NCBI GenBank assembly: GCA_900618425.1
Contig: UZAN01039909.1
Location: 39,942 to 103,941 of the forward strand
Direction of reading: 5' to 3'
DNA length: 64,000 nucleotides
Source: Echinostoma caproni
Taxonomy: Eukaryota > Platyhelminthes > Trematoda > Plagiorchiida > Echinostomatidae
Under the pieces are notes generated by a model. It worked only from the letters and a program-made list of their open reading frames with translations. It searched no databases and was not told the origin of the DNA. Positions 11,005-22,435 of this stretch are shown here, in pieces. Made by a program: the position numbers and the translations under genes. The first letter of the stretch is position 1, and every line of letters begins with the position of its first letter.

Positions 11005-11949
11005 GTAGGATCTGCCTGTCCGAGAACGTACACGTTCAATCACTACCTGTTCTCGTTAAATGACTGGACATCAGAATATGTACTTTTAAATAGAATACAA
11101 CTTAGCATCTGTAGGACGGCGGTGCGTTCGAAAAAATGTGAACATTTGCATGGCATTGTGCGTTGTTTTAGTGAACCTTTTGGTTCGACATCAAGTAATC
11201 GAATGGTAACTTGGAAATGTAGGGCGATTTTCCAAGTGTTTAAAATGTCCTGTATAAAAAGTATCAATAAGATTCGCTATGAGCATTGTTTATGCAGATA
11301 GTTTCTTTCCAGCTGATAGGAATTGTTTATTAATTACCATAACTTACTTATGGGTGGATTGGTTACAACGTTTGAGCTCCAGTGTTTCTCTAAAAAACAG
11401 ATCATAATATGGTAGGGATATTTTCCAAATATCCCTGAATTTCATGTCTGGGTCATAAAGTACAGTCGTTCTGCGCATTGTTGAACTCACAGAAAGTGCA
11501 TGATCATGTTCTGGGGTACTTGTAACGTACCGATTTACGAATACTATCTCACAATCCTCCATTGTGATTGAAATCCCACCGAAACAGGTTCTTCTTCATC
11601 CCTGATTACGATTTCACAACCAGATCATCATCCTTCCCCCATTGGGTCAGTATTGTTTAGTGCACTTTCTGGTCTCTCCCCTTTACCCCATCAGATTACA
11701 AAATCACATATTTAAGGCCCCAGGAAATAAAATTTCATGTTATTTTCATTACGAGCAGATTTGTTGACGTGAACCAAAACTTTGTAATATATTGCTGATA
11801 AACCGATAAATCCTGAATCGTCATATAACTTATTCAACAAGAAAACATTTGAGCGTGTCTGAAGTTGAGTCTATCACGCGTATTGAGTAGACAAAAGTAT
11901 TGCTCGATTACTTGTCAAACATTCCCTTATTTCCACATCTTGGCCTAAC
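11005..11949. other. No supported gene
   Basis: AT-rich and probably intronic if exons B and C belong together. Nothing recognised. Confidence 0.4.
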
Positions 11950-12025
11950 CGTGCACCGTCGATCCCCAGTTGAGTCGGTGGATTCGCACTACTGATGAGA
12001 CCCAACTAGGTCAAAATAGCTTGTC
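11950..12025 (+). repeat. SINE-like copy 1: B box, hairpin and hammerhead-like core
   Basis: GTCGATCCCC (11958-11967) resembles a tRNA B box. It is followed by AGTTGAGTC (11968-11976), a 22-base spacer ending CTGATGA (11992-11998), then GACCCAACT (11999-12007). The two nine-base arms pair with one mismatch. CTGATGAG-ACC-CAACTA-GGT-C is also the order of a hammerhead ribozyme core and stem II, as in schistosome SINE ribozymes, but the following GAAA reads AAAA, so this copy would be inactive. The same order and the same 22-base spacer occur at 44029-44078. Confidence 0.5.
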
Positions 12026-12712
12026 GCACCATTTTCGGTTATTGTCCCATTTGGATGAAGGGGTAGAATAAAAATTGAAAAGTTTAAAGCAGCCGCCAAG
12101 AAAAAATGGAGAATTTCGGTTGACCACGGTTGAAAAGAAATCCAGAAGAGTAACGAGCGCCACTGTTTAAAGCATAACCGTATCTCTCAGTGTTAAACTG
12201 ATCTTGAGGTACCTATCCAGGGAGCCTAACGCGAACCATATGACCGAGGTTCATTATCACGGATATCAAACCCTCATGTAAGGTATTAGTCCGACCACCC
12301 TTAGCTTAATACATTCCCCAACCACCGTTGTCATTGAAGGTTTGCCTCTCGCTTCGTTGGGTGATCGCGGCAACCTGATTCCCTGCGTAAAGCTTCCGTA
12401 TTGTTTATCCAATTGACCCACTGCAGTGCTGTGTCGCCAGTAGATGTCGAACACTGACATTCTATCTTTCTGTTGTTTCGATAATGGTCAAGTTGCTGCG
12501 CTGTACAGGAGAATTAGCCGAACTGCGGCAGCTTACTCGGATATTCGTTTGGCTGTAAAATGTTATCTTCATACTCAATATCAGATAATCTACCATCTGG
12601 AGGACAATCGCTGCTGTTACTCCCAAAGTTGACTGTTTTGTTTCCCCGATTTTTTTACTCATGTTTTTTCGTTCATCCATGGTTATTTGGCGCCGTATCT
12701 GTAAAGATTGGT

Positions 12713-12715
<3 letters not shown>
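12026..12715. other. No supported gene
   Basis: A 64-codon minus frame and several short plus frames carry no recognised motif. Confidence 0.4.

Positions 12716-12777
<62 letters not shown>
12716..12777. repeat. (AT)n microsatellite, about 62 bp
   Basis: An uninterrupted alternating A/T run. It lies next to the truncated end of the RTE-like relic that starts at about 12815. Confidence 0.95.
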
Positions 12778-12785
<8 letters not shown>

Positions 12786-12814
12786 TATATAATATTCGTA
12801 CAGGGCCAGCCCTG

Positions 12815-13590
12815 TTTCTATAAGCTAATATGTAACAAAAGAGAGATCAACCGTTACGAACACCACTTTCCTTAGTAAACTCACGCGAAATGGTGTCGTA
12901 AGCAGTGATTGGGCTTTAGATGTTATATCTATACATATTAAAACAAACTTCTCGGACACATCTTCAGGGGAAAGTAAGTGCCAAAGTATAGAGCAATCGA
13001 CTGAGTCCAAGACCACCTTCAGATCGAGGAAAATGGAAATGCGGGGTCTACGAAAGGAATTTGAGGAACACCGAAAATGTGGTCTATACAGCCTCGACCA
13101 GGTCTAATACCAGCTCGGTTCTCAGGCGTGTACCATCCACGTGCAGCAAACAATCGGCGGAGTACGAGCTCAGCGAGAAGTATGGAAAAATGTTTATCGA
13201 GCTCATGCCTGTGTGATTATTACAAGAATATCTGACATGTTTCTCTTTTGGAACCTGTTAACGCTCTCACTTTGAGCCCAGGAGTTTCGTCAATCTCAAG
13301 ACCAGTGCCGAACCTCCGTCCTTAAAAGTCGATAGGGACAGCCTGTTTGAGCCGGAAGCCTTGTACCACTTGAGATTATTTATTTCCCGGGTACCCTCCG
13401 TTGCAGATAGAGGAGTGGCATCAACTGGGAGTATTTACCCAGTAGACTTGAGGGTTGACAGGTCTAATTTTGATAGGGGCCAGTTGAACTGAGGTTTGGA
13501 ATGTTCAGCCCATCGGTCAAGACGGTGCTACTGAATATCAACCAATGTGTAATTGGATTCCTTAATTACCTCACGCTTACATTCGCTGAG
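12815..13590 (-). pseudogene. RTE-like reverse transcriptase relic, minus strand, N-terminal half of RT
   Basis: Read on the minus strand from high to low coordinates, the motifs fall in the order expected of RTE-type RT. They are RLDRWAEH and QFNWP (about 13520-13440), TEGTREINNLKWYKASGSN, TFKDGGSALVLRLTKLLG (about 13340-13270), CNNHTGMSS, RLFAARGW then NRAGIRPGRGCIDHIF (about 13160-13075), FLDLKVVLDSVDCSILWHLL (about 13040-12980), and FTKESGVRNG (about 12870). At least three frame changes and stops at RWAEH, the linker and QVPK interrupt it. Motif A keeps its Asp (FLDLK). The catalytic FxDD box is missing because the copy ends near 12815 beside the (AT)n tract. Confidence 0.8.
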
Positions 13591-14326
13591 CATGCAGTTC
13601 TAGTAACACGTAAAACGTATACTAGTAACCTGTGAGAGAATAGGAAAGTTTGAAGGGAATTGGTGGTAAGGATACTGTTACTCGTTTTCCAATAGGTAAT
13701 ACATGGATGATAGGGCGAACTTTTCCGCTAGGTGATCAATTGAAAAACTCGAACGGATGAACATTGACTGGGAATAACCACAATGCATCCTTAGCGATAA
13801 ACTCGACTTACATACAGATCCGGAACCGTTTGCTGTCCTCATAACTCGGAAGACCATTAGATGCCTTTTTGAAACCCTGTAATCAGTAAACTTAGGGTGT
13901 ATGAATGTCACACATTGAGAACATTTATCTGGAAATATACAAGTTCTGCCAAAACTATGTCGAAAATTGTCACTTATACTCCTCAAACGATGATGGCTAC
14001 ATTTCTGCATTTTGAAATTATGAACAATTTAACACTGCTTAAGGTGTCCAGTAGCCTCTTCATATTGTAGACTCTCTGACTTATTATGTTGTTTACCCCA
14101 AAGGTGTCTAACACAAGAGATTTTCATGCGGCAATGTGCAAAAATCTTTCCATCTGTCAAACATTTCCCATTCCAGGCATGACGGTGCGATGGAACTGGT
14201 TCAAATATAAAAATAGTAACCTTTAACTTAGAAGACATAAAATGCGACGCTTGCCAAGCAATTTAGTCTCTTAATCTCTCCGCGAACCTTTTTTCACTTG
14301 CCGGCGTTTTCCAATTGCTTGCGCAG
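13591..14326. other. No supported gene
   Basis: A 110-codon minus frame (13678-14010) lies upstream of the RTE relic on the same strand but matches no RTE motif I recognise. It may be linker debris or chance. Confidence 0.35.
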
Positions 14327-14364
14327 AATCGATCGCCGAATCGAAGTCCCCGGGGCTGCTACGG
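14327..14364 (+). CDS. Candidate short internal exon C of an unrecognised host gene
   Basis: A long pyrimidine-rich stretch (CTTTTTTCACTTGCCGGCGT and TTTCCAATTGCTTGCGCAG) ends at 14326. GTAGAA begins at 14365. With one leading base the 38-base exon reads IDRRIEVPGAAT and leaves one base. The leading A completes the CG left by exon B, so the phase fits. High GC content supports coding, but 38 bases is little evidence by itself. Confidence 0.3.
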
Positions 14365-15895
14365 GTAGAAATTGCAATGACACTGACCACTGATTAATAG
14401 GTGACAATTTAGTACGACAAGGAACAAAACGTGTGACCATGAAAAGCACCAAGGTTTGCAGTGAAATCCTGCGAATTGACTTTTGGTCGTCAGAAGAACA
14501 AACAGACAGCACACGAGCAATGTGCGTGAAGTAAACAGTCGAAAAATATTTTCGCGAAACCGGGAAGATTTATTCCTCCCAATATGTTTGCAACATGATG
14601 ACAGCGAAAATCTTGCAACGACTCGCTGAATTTTTTTTCTATTTTAATTTGTTTTACTTGGTAGAGTGAGGGGGGGGAGTTTTAGATAGATCAACCGTCT
14701 GATACGTTACATAATTTACCATGCAGAATTAAATCATATTTTATGAATCAGGCAGATTGTGTTTTTTAAATTTGAGTTCCATAAACCACACTCACCAATT
14801 TGATTAACACGACGGGACAAAATTATGGTCACAGGTTTAAACACATTGATTTGGTAGAACATAGATTGAAAATATTCTCTCTCTGATGCTTCGTTGGGCT
14901 TAAATGAGTACCGATTAATGTAATTCCCTTCATATTATTCTACCCGCTCGAAAACTGGTCAGCCTGTTTGTACAGACACATTGCCAGGTCCCGAATGATT
15001 ATTGCCATTCACGTGTTATAAGAGCGAAACGCGCAATGAGGTCAGTACCCACATTTTGACAGAAAACTCCCCAGGGTTTTGTGCTAAAGATAGCTTTACA
15101 CGTTGTGACAAGTGTCAAATGGTGTACATATGCGAACATTGCATGTCATCCATTTGTTGAATGAAAGATTACTGGAATGTTTTGTCGAATAATATCAGTG
15201 GGTATTTCAGATCGGCTGGTCAGCTGAATGTGCACCCCATGTGTTAAGTTGTTTAGTACTACCAAAGGCTCTTCGGGTGTCGGTCCTTGCGACTGCATCT
15301 GAATCGCTTCACTGCGTATGTAGCAAGTCTGTGAGACCCAGATGTGCATGGCTGCGCATTTGAGATCACGACAGTTTCGCTCGATAACGCCTATACATTG
15401 TGATGGGACACTCCGCTAATAGGAAATTCTCACCATCGGTAATACAGTCAAGATTATTAGTGCCTATAGTAAAAGGACTTTCCGTTAAGTGGATTTAGTC
15501 CCGATTCGGTAGGCCAGGGAGAATGCAAGTACGAACAGTGGTGTTAAGTGAGCCCAATAATGAGTTTCATTGCTGGCAAAACTCGGTGAACTCACTGGTA
15601 TAAAACAGTAATGTGTGTATTGATTGTTGCCACATTCTCGTCCAAAACATTCTTTGAGAATAATTATGTTACTTTTAGAGAAACTAAGTACTGTTGTATG
15701 ATGACTTTAGCTCCAGTAACTTCTGGGTTTACGAATTTCAACAGTCCTAATATTAGCTCAGGAATGCTGTAAAATCTGATTTGTTAAAAGTTTTGATTGA
15801 ACACCATTCAAATTACCGAGAAGAATTCCTATATTATGCAAGGTTTATGAGCCCAAGGACATTTGTAACTATCGCGATACTGGTATCTGTTGCAG
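14365..15895. other. No supported gene
   Basis: A G8 run lies at about 14670-14677. The 67-codon minus frame at 15146-15349 shows no domain. Otherwise nothing recognised. Confidence 0.4.
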
Positions 15896-16038
15896 AGCCT
15901 CTTTAATACACAAGGAGGGTTTGAACGTCGGTCCATGAATGGGCATTCGAATAATAAAGGACCCAAGCTGACCATTTCTCTCGACTGCCTGGCTACTGGG
16001 GGAGAAACCTGCATCGCTATTCAGCTTAATACACAAAC
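15896..16038 (+). CDS. Candidate internal exon D, unknown product
   Basis: The acceptor GGTATCTGTTGCAG ends at 15895 and GTACGTG begins at 16039. The frame reads SLFNTQGGFERRSMNGHS, then KGPKLTISLDCLATGGETC, then IAIQLNTQ, which looks like a compact beta-rich segment. It begins in phase 0 and ends in phase 2. That does not join directly to C or E, so either a further exon is missing or it belongs to another transcript. The reverse strand is also open here, which weakens the call. Confidence 0.35.
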
Positions 16039-17668
16039 GTACGTGATTAACCGGATTGGTGAATCTAACATATTCGAAAGATGACCGAGTATGAAAACAT
16101 TTCCAGTGAGGATTGTAGTTAAAACCATTCAACTACTGCAAAACATTTTACCTGAATTCTCTTGTAGAGTCAGGTCTCAAGGAGTAAAGTAGCTAACTGC
16201 ATATGAAACATGTCAAACCGGAAAACAGCTAAGAGCGAACGCTGTTAGGAAGGAATTGGTGCTCAATTTTTGTGAATCATTTCAAACGCGGTATAAATCA
16301 ACAGTGAATATCATATCACTATCTCAGATACGCGCTTCCGATTCACGAAACAAAGCGAAGAATGTTTTCATTGAAATAGAATACACAAGGGGGAGGGGGG
16401 AGTTGAGACATATACATATATCTTCATATATTTGACACCGAATTGCGGACAAGCATGGTGCAAACGCCACAACAATAATAACAATAACGGGATGGGGGTT
16501 TTGGGATACAAATATTGTAAAAAAGTTCAAGCTGTTAAACTTTGAAATTGCAAATAAATGGGAAAGGAGTTTATTTTCGTGTGGTTCACCGTACACTTTT
16601 AAATTTGGTGTGCGTATTAGTTTATCGTTTTTATGGGGCACGGGACTTCATCAGGCAGGCCGTACATTAAAAAGCAAAATGAATTATTTTAACCGGAAAG
16701 GGGATTATTCGACCAGCTTCGGAAGCAACCGCGGTCGTTCAGGCGATAAAACACCCATTTCTGACTTGCAAGGTTAACTTAGCAGAAATTCTAACTGATA
16801 CGATCTATCTCCCACGGTGTTGGATCTAGTTGACAGCTGGCTATCCAGATATCGAATGGTTGGAAGTCCGGATCTGCCACTTGGATACTGACTCACTTTC
16901 GCACTTCCTGCACCTTTCGAGAGATGAGAAAAATGGGTCGGTTTGCTTTTCATGATCCACTTCCCCTGAGACACTGTCTGTGTTAAGAGCTGTTCAGATG
17001 TTGCGCTTTTAACGTGTGGCTTCGCGTGGATAATTTTCTGTACACAATTATACCTTCTAAGCAAACCACAAATTTTGCGAGCTGGATAGCATCAGTTGAT
17101 GAGGAATCGCGTTTGTATTTGGAATACAAGACCATTTTTTATATTTTGCGCTCTATAGCAGACCCTGTATTTCAGCCGGTCAGTAATCGAAGTTCGGTTC
17201 TCGGATGGATAGCGCCGAAGCAATCTACTTAGTAGTGCATATAATGTAGGAGAGATGAGTGAATCCTATGGATATGATAATGAATATAATGAGCAAACAT
17301 ACGATATCTGTGTGGGCCACAATCCAGACATCCCTACTCCGTGATTTAAAGTAAACTGTCGCTGACGGTAACTAATCGTCAGCACACAGAAAGGAATGTA
17401 CCGAATAAGGTAACTGAATACTGTGGACGTCAACTAATCCGTTGTGTTCGCATATATTGACAGTGTTTCCATTCTTTGACGGCAATACCTTGAGTTGGAG
17501 TCTCATGACCTGGGTCGAGTGTATTGGAGATGAATGCTGTCAAGGTTGTGGGTAAAGTCACCGGTCTGGTGAGTCCCAATTTCACTAGGGCATCAGTATT
17601 GAAATGAAAAGTGGGCAATTTACAGGTTCCTCGAATGGCAGCACTATTTGTCTCCCTGCTCTTTTCAG
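16039..17668. other. No strongly supported gene
   Basis: A purine run with GGGGGAGGGGGG lies near 16390. A 29-codon frame at 17255-17344 starting MSESYGYDNEYNEQ has coding-like composition but no splice or regulatory context. Frames at 16324-17232 match nothing I recognise. Confidence 0.3.
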
Positions 17669-17832
17669 AACAGGCGTTTAGTCTTCAACAGGAGTGTTCA
17701 ATTTCAGAACATTGTCATTTTAACAGAATTTTGCTCGAGGTCTTCACGGATGAGTCTGGAAGGATGAGCACCATGTCTCTGCGAATTACTGAAATGAAAA
17801 GGGACGGTCGATTTGGGCCTGCAGATGGTTAA
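17669..17832 (+). CDS. Candidate exon E, unknown product
   Basis: One of the strongest acceptors in the window (TTTGTCTCCCTGCTCTTTTCAG) ends at 17668. With two leading bases the frame reads QAFSLQQECSISEHCHF, then RILLEVFTDESGRMS, then ITEMKRDGRFGPADG before TAA at 17830-17832. Phase fits exon C, which leaves one base. It could be a terminal exon, or end earlier (for example at CTCGAG|GTCTTC in phase 0, which would fit the exon at 20520). No AATAAA follows closely. Product unknown. Confidence 0.4.
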
Positions 17833-20519
17833 AACAGTGTAGTCCTCTTTATAACCTCCTTCGGAATATCCTATCCAAATCACGTACCGGCAAAATGTGA
17901 GAATGCGAATACCAGGCAGGACTGCCAATTGTGTCAGACGATGTGCTCATGCGTTCTGTAAGTAGGCATTTAACCAACTAACCCAGTTTTATGCAGCACT
18001 ATGGGATTACTATTAAGCGAAGACTGTTTCAATTCACGAATAAAGNCGAATAAAGCATCCTGTTCACATATGTGCGAACAGGCCCTTACCGCAACAGGAA
18101 CTATTCGAAATGGGGTTGGTGACAACTGGGTATTGTTCGCATCATATCCGATCCTTGTTTGTTAATGCTATCTAAACCATGAGGGCTGCCCCTAGCTCGG
18201 GTGAGATAAACCACTGTTTATTCGTGTGCCCTGATAATTTGAATTACAACAGAAGTCGAAGGAAGCTTTGCAGGGAAGAACTGCACGTTGGCTCAATTGT
18301 ATGGAGAGCAAATAGCGATCAGATAACTGATAATATTTCAATAACATTGCAAATTAGTAGAAAAAAACAGCTTGATTAAATGATAATTAAGATTTACAAA
18401 TGGGGAAAGTAACGTAACATAAGCAGGATCTAAATGGGTCAATAGTTTTTTGTGGTTTTATTCAGCCGCCTGTACACACCAAGTATTTTTGAATGTTACA
18501 TGAACAATACAATATACGGAGAGTTGCGTAATTTAGATGGGTCACTGAATAATGTTTGTTTGGTTATATATGTATGTATGTATGTACTAAAGTTATTTGG
18601 AGCTAGTCGCAAAATGGCAGGAGAGGCTTATGGTTGAAGGAGCCAGAATAAAAGATGTGAGCACAGAAACATAATGGATAACGACAAAAAAATGAAGGTT
18701 GTTACGTAACTTCAAACAGGAGCGCAGTTGATCTGAATAAAGTCAAAACAGGTCAAACAGGTATAGAAAGTTTATAAAATTAAAAAATCTGTCAATGAAG
18801 TGTACGCTTGCGTAGGATGGGAATGAGAACGATGAATTATCACCTTCTGTGGGATGAGTACAACGAACGTTACTAAGCGATCAACGTGACAATAACAGCT
18901 GTATCACAAAGGCTTATTACACACAGAGATTCGGCTTCAAACAACGAATGACAACCGTTCGGTGGAGATATACACCTTTGACTCCGAAGTTTGACAATCA
19001 CACGGTGGTTGGTAAATGTTTACCCTCCTGAAGTGCCAAGTTATTTAGAACAATTTCATTCATTCGGTTAGATAGGCGGCGTTTAATACTCCCGACTTAT
19101 TGCGAATTGCAAGTACACTGAAAATGATAAACCTTATTGGGTTAACTAAATCATCGAAGCTGTTTTTGTTGTGCCACGTGTGATGTTCATTTGAACCATC
19201 ACGATTATGAGAATGTCAATGTATTACTTTATTCTTGTGACATGCCAGCGCATGTGGTGCGCGTGAACAGCTATTGGAAAGCAAGCCAAATTGTTGATCA
19301 ATTCCTATTATGTCTACTTTTTTTCGGCTTTCTTATTCAAACGGTTCACAAAGAAAAGAATGTTTTCTGATATTTGAAGTTGTCCCGCTTGAAAAAATAA
19401 TTGCCCTAAAAACAGATTTTAAGATGCATATTTTATAGGGTTTGGGCTACTTTGGAACGCACTTCAAAGGCACGCGGAGGGCATAAAATCGGGAATTGTT
19501 TTTTTTTCAAAATATGAGGATTAGGGTATTATTTTATATCTATATATATTATCACCCTGGGTTTGAGTTGCACTACTCAAAGCTTTCATTATTTTCTCCA
19601 CATAAGCGTATAAAAAAGTGCCTGAATGGGGCCCGAATGGAATAATTCAGTCCAAACGTTTCATTTCAAAATGGATAACGTTCAGAGCTAAGGGTTCTGA
19701 CTTACGACTGGAACATTTGCTTTCGAATTCTGGCTGAGACAACTGAAGAACACACTATAAACAAACTGCAACAGGGATAAAATAACTATTCAGGGCTCAA
19801 TATGAATCAATAGACAGAATTTTGTTGCCAATAAAACTGGATTTTGTTCATGTAATTTTGAAATATTTGATTGATTTCATTATACAAACAGTAAATATAT
19901 CAAAATGGGGTTGAAAGTGAACGGGGAGGGAGGGAACGGGTTAACACCTTATCACATCAATCCAAGTGTAAGATACAGACGGACTTTATTTATTTAAGGT
20001 TCGTTATTGTCTCAGTGAACAGCATAAACCTTAGTACATGTGGAATACACGGAATATACGGTAGTTTACAATCAAGTGATATCAAATTACACTGACTGTA
20101 AGGGTCACTCATATGAATAACATCATGCGGATAATCAGGGGCAATAGAATCAAAGTGCACGGAAGGGTTGGTGTTTATTGCGTGATGGCGAGTTTGCCCG
20201 ATGATAAAGAGCAAAACGAATGAAACACATATAAGGTATTCCTAAGTATTCTAGTTCCACATTCTGTTCGATTCAGTCATCAATTATCAGCGGAAAACGT
20301 TATGGAATGAAGTACCATTCAACATCCACGAATACCTCAAACGAGTAGAATAATGTTCGGTTTCAATTTAGTAAGTTAAAATCGCTTGTACTAATAAATT
20401 TGAGTTTCCCTAAAACAGCCGACACCCTTCTGAGTATTTGGAACTTCCGTTTTTCGTGTGTGCTTCTCACCGGCATTTGTTTCATAAAACGAACTCAAAT
20501 ATCTAGTTGTCTGTTTCAG
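17833..20519. other. No supported gene
   Basis: AT-rich, with a single N at 18046 and a short (TATG)n run at about 18571-18586. Nothing else recognised across 2.7 kb. Confidence 0.4.
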
Positions 20520-20558
20520 CTGGACACAAATAAATGCATATTCGAAGAGTGGATTCAG
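20520..20558 (+). CDS. Penultimate exon of a plus-strand host gene (candidate)
   Basis: A pyrimidine-rich acceptor (TCTAGTTGTCTGTTTCAG) ends at 20519. The 39-base exon reads LDTNKCIFEEWIQ in phase 0 and ends CAG|GTTTTT. The 77-base intron to 20635 ends TTGTACAG after TGTTGTCCCTTCC. The next exon continues in phase 0 to a stop. Exact-phase splicing across a short intron, followed by a stop and AATAAA, makes this pair the best supported end of the plus-strand gene. The donor is weak. Confidence 0.45.
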
Positions 20559-20635
20559 GTTTTTATCAAGTTGGATACCTTAGAGCACCGGATGCACGTT
20601 TGTGTTGTCCCTTCCATGTTGTAACTATTGTACAG

Positions 20636-20722
20636 GAAGTGAAACAGGCCGCCGACACAACGGGACAAGTGACAATGTTTTTTGCATCCTTCGGATTCGC
20701 TGCATTTCAGTGTTTTGCTTGA
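20636..20722 (+). CDS. Terminal exon of a plus-strand host gene (candidate)
   Basis: Starting after ATTGTACAG the frame reads EVKQAADTTGQVTMFFASFG, then FAAFQCFA, then TGA at 20720-20722. AATAAA follows at 20766-20771, 44 bases after the stop, as expected for a short 3' UTR. The tail is hydrophobic and aromatic and could be membrane-associated. I recognise no family. If the exons at 5704, 10922, 14327 and 17669 belong to the same gene, it spans about 15 kb. Confidence 0.5.
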   Translation, partial: EVKQAADTTGQVTMFFASFGFAAFQCFA

Positions 20723-20765
20723 AGGTTCGCGATAATATTGATTGATGATTTTGTATAGTTTCAAC

Positions 20766-20771
20766 AATAAA
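20766..20771 (+). terminator. Polyadenylation signal AATAAA
   Basis: Canonical hexamer 44 bases downstream of the TGA of the terminal exon candidate at 20636-20722. Confidence 0.5.
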
Positions 20772-21859
20772 TTTTCCTGATGTGTGTATTATGGTTTTTC
20801 AACTGGAATCTACTATATCTCGATAATTTGTTCCTTTATTCTCATTTGAACGACACTAATCAGTANTTCCTTGTCTACTATGTGCAATTTGACGGAAAAG
20901 GTAAATATGAAAGAGACTATCCCATCCAAATACATACCGTTGGTCATAATGCGCATAACCTCGTTCGGTACTTCACCAACAAGGTTATGAATCCATTCTA
21001 CTTGATAAATAAGAAGGAAACGAAACGAGTGACCTTTCTGATACGAAATTGTACAAATAGGTTGTAGAATTCATTAAAGTCTGAGCATTCAGCGGTAACC
21101 CTTTTTACAAGCACTTCAGATGTCAACTAGGTTAGTGGCTAAACGCACACAAACAATTTGCCAACCTCGGTGCACAGATGGAAGCGGACTCAGTTCAACC
21201 ATGCTGAGAGAACCCAATTTCATCAAGGTTTCAATTGTCTTTTCTCCACTAAGGATCTTATTATTTAGAAACAGATGAAAGGAAGAGGATCGACATAATT
21301 TCAGGTGTTTATATTTAGCAGCCCTTATTTGATCTGTTCACTCCAGTGACTTAATCTATATCTACTACCTCTGTTTCTGTGTAAGTACAGATTACACGCA
21401 GGAGAATTGTCACAACTATGCAAGCTCAACTCGATTTTTCTTCTGTTACGTCTCGTATGCCCGAAAACCTAACGCATTTATTCCGTCTTTGTGGTAACTA
21501 AAGCACTCTTAACCTGATACCAGCGGTTTTCACACTGTGCACTAGCCATGAATAGCTTCAAAACCAATTCCTCAGGTGAAATTGCTTGGAAGTAGATCCG
21601 AAAACTTTTGTGCTCGACTGGATCTTTGGGTTAACGAAAAACGATTCTTTTCAAGCTAGATCTTGCAACAAAATACATTTAATTGTTCTAATTCAAGTGT
21701 GACTTTTGATAGTATTACTGCTGTTGTTCCACATGGCTTCGTCTGCAGTTGTGCAGAATTTTGGCTTGCTTAGCTGCGTCTCTAGTCAGTTTGAATCAGC
21801 TTTGTTCCCATTTATACTAAGGTGCAGATAGTACACCATCTAAGCCTGGAGCCTATCAC
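20772..21859. other. No supported gene
   Basis: Contains a single N at 20866. The frame crossing it (20780-21067) matches nothing recognised. Confidence 0.4.
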
Positions 21860-22435
21860 TACAATGGGTTCGAAGAGTTCCGAGGTGTCCGTGATGGATT
21901 GGAACCAGATGGTCAAGCAAACGCATTCCCACACCTGCGGGAAGAGAGTACAATCATTGGGATCATATTCCACTCACTACTGCCGGAATCGAGGAAATTT
22001 CTTTCCCGTGTATCAAATATTACAGAACCCAAACCATCTATGCTGTCCAGGGATAACGTTATTGCCCAACATGCACCTCGGGCAACATTATTTCAAGTTC
22101 GTTTTTCCAAAGCGTCAACTGGAATGCCCTCGGCCAGCTTTGATCGTTGGAGAATGCACCATCTGGAATCCTCCACGATCTCACGTCGTTTGTGTGCGAC
22201 CTGATGAATCATTCAAACAGAGATTTTGTGAAACGCCGTATAAATCACATTCCTAAACTAGTAGAATCGCACAACAATCAAAGACTACATCGAGTGTTAT
22301 CTTCATACCCGAGTTGTATGTGATATTTCTCATTTTATCTTCGAGGAACGATTCATTTGTGGAAATATCTTATAGGGGAACGGGAAGCATTAGCTTGTGA
22401 GTAATTCCCCAAATAAAACTTTGAACATTATAAAC
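21860..22435 (+). pseudogene. CR1-like retrotransposon, 5'-truncated copy 1
   Basis: The plus frame reads GKRVQSLGSYSTHYCRNRG, then VYQILQNPNH, then FKFVFPKRQLECPR and HVVCVRPDESFKQRF. This is the C-terminal tail of CR1-clade RT (E-RLxxLxLxSxxYRRLRGD, VYxIL, then NSLPxHVV, SFK). The corresponding parts of copies 2 and 3 align motif by motif. The 3' end keeps GCTTGTGAGTAATTCCCC and AATAAA at 22412-22417. Only about 110 codons of the ORF remain, the common fate of CR1 insertions, which truncate at the 5' end. The WNSLP motif reads IWNPPRS here. Confidence 0.7.
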
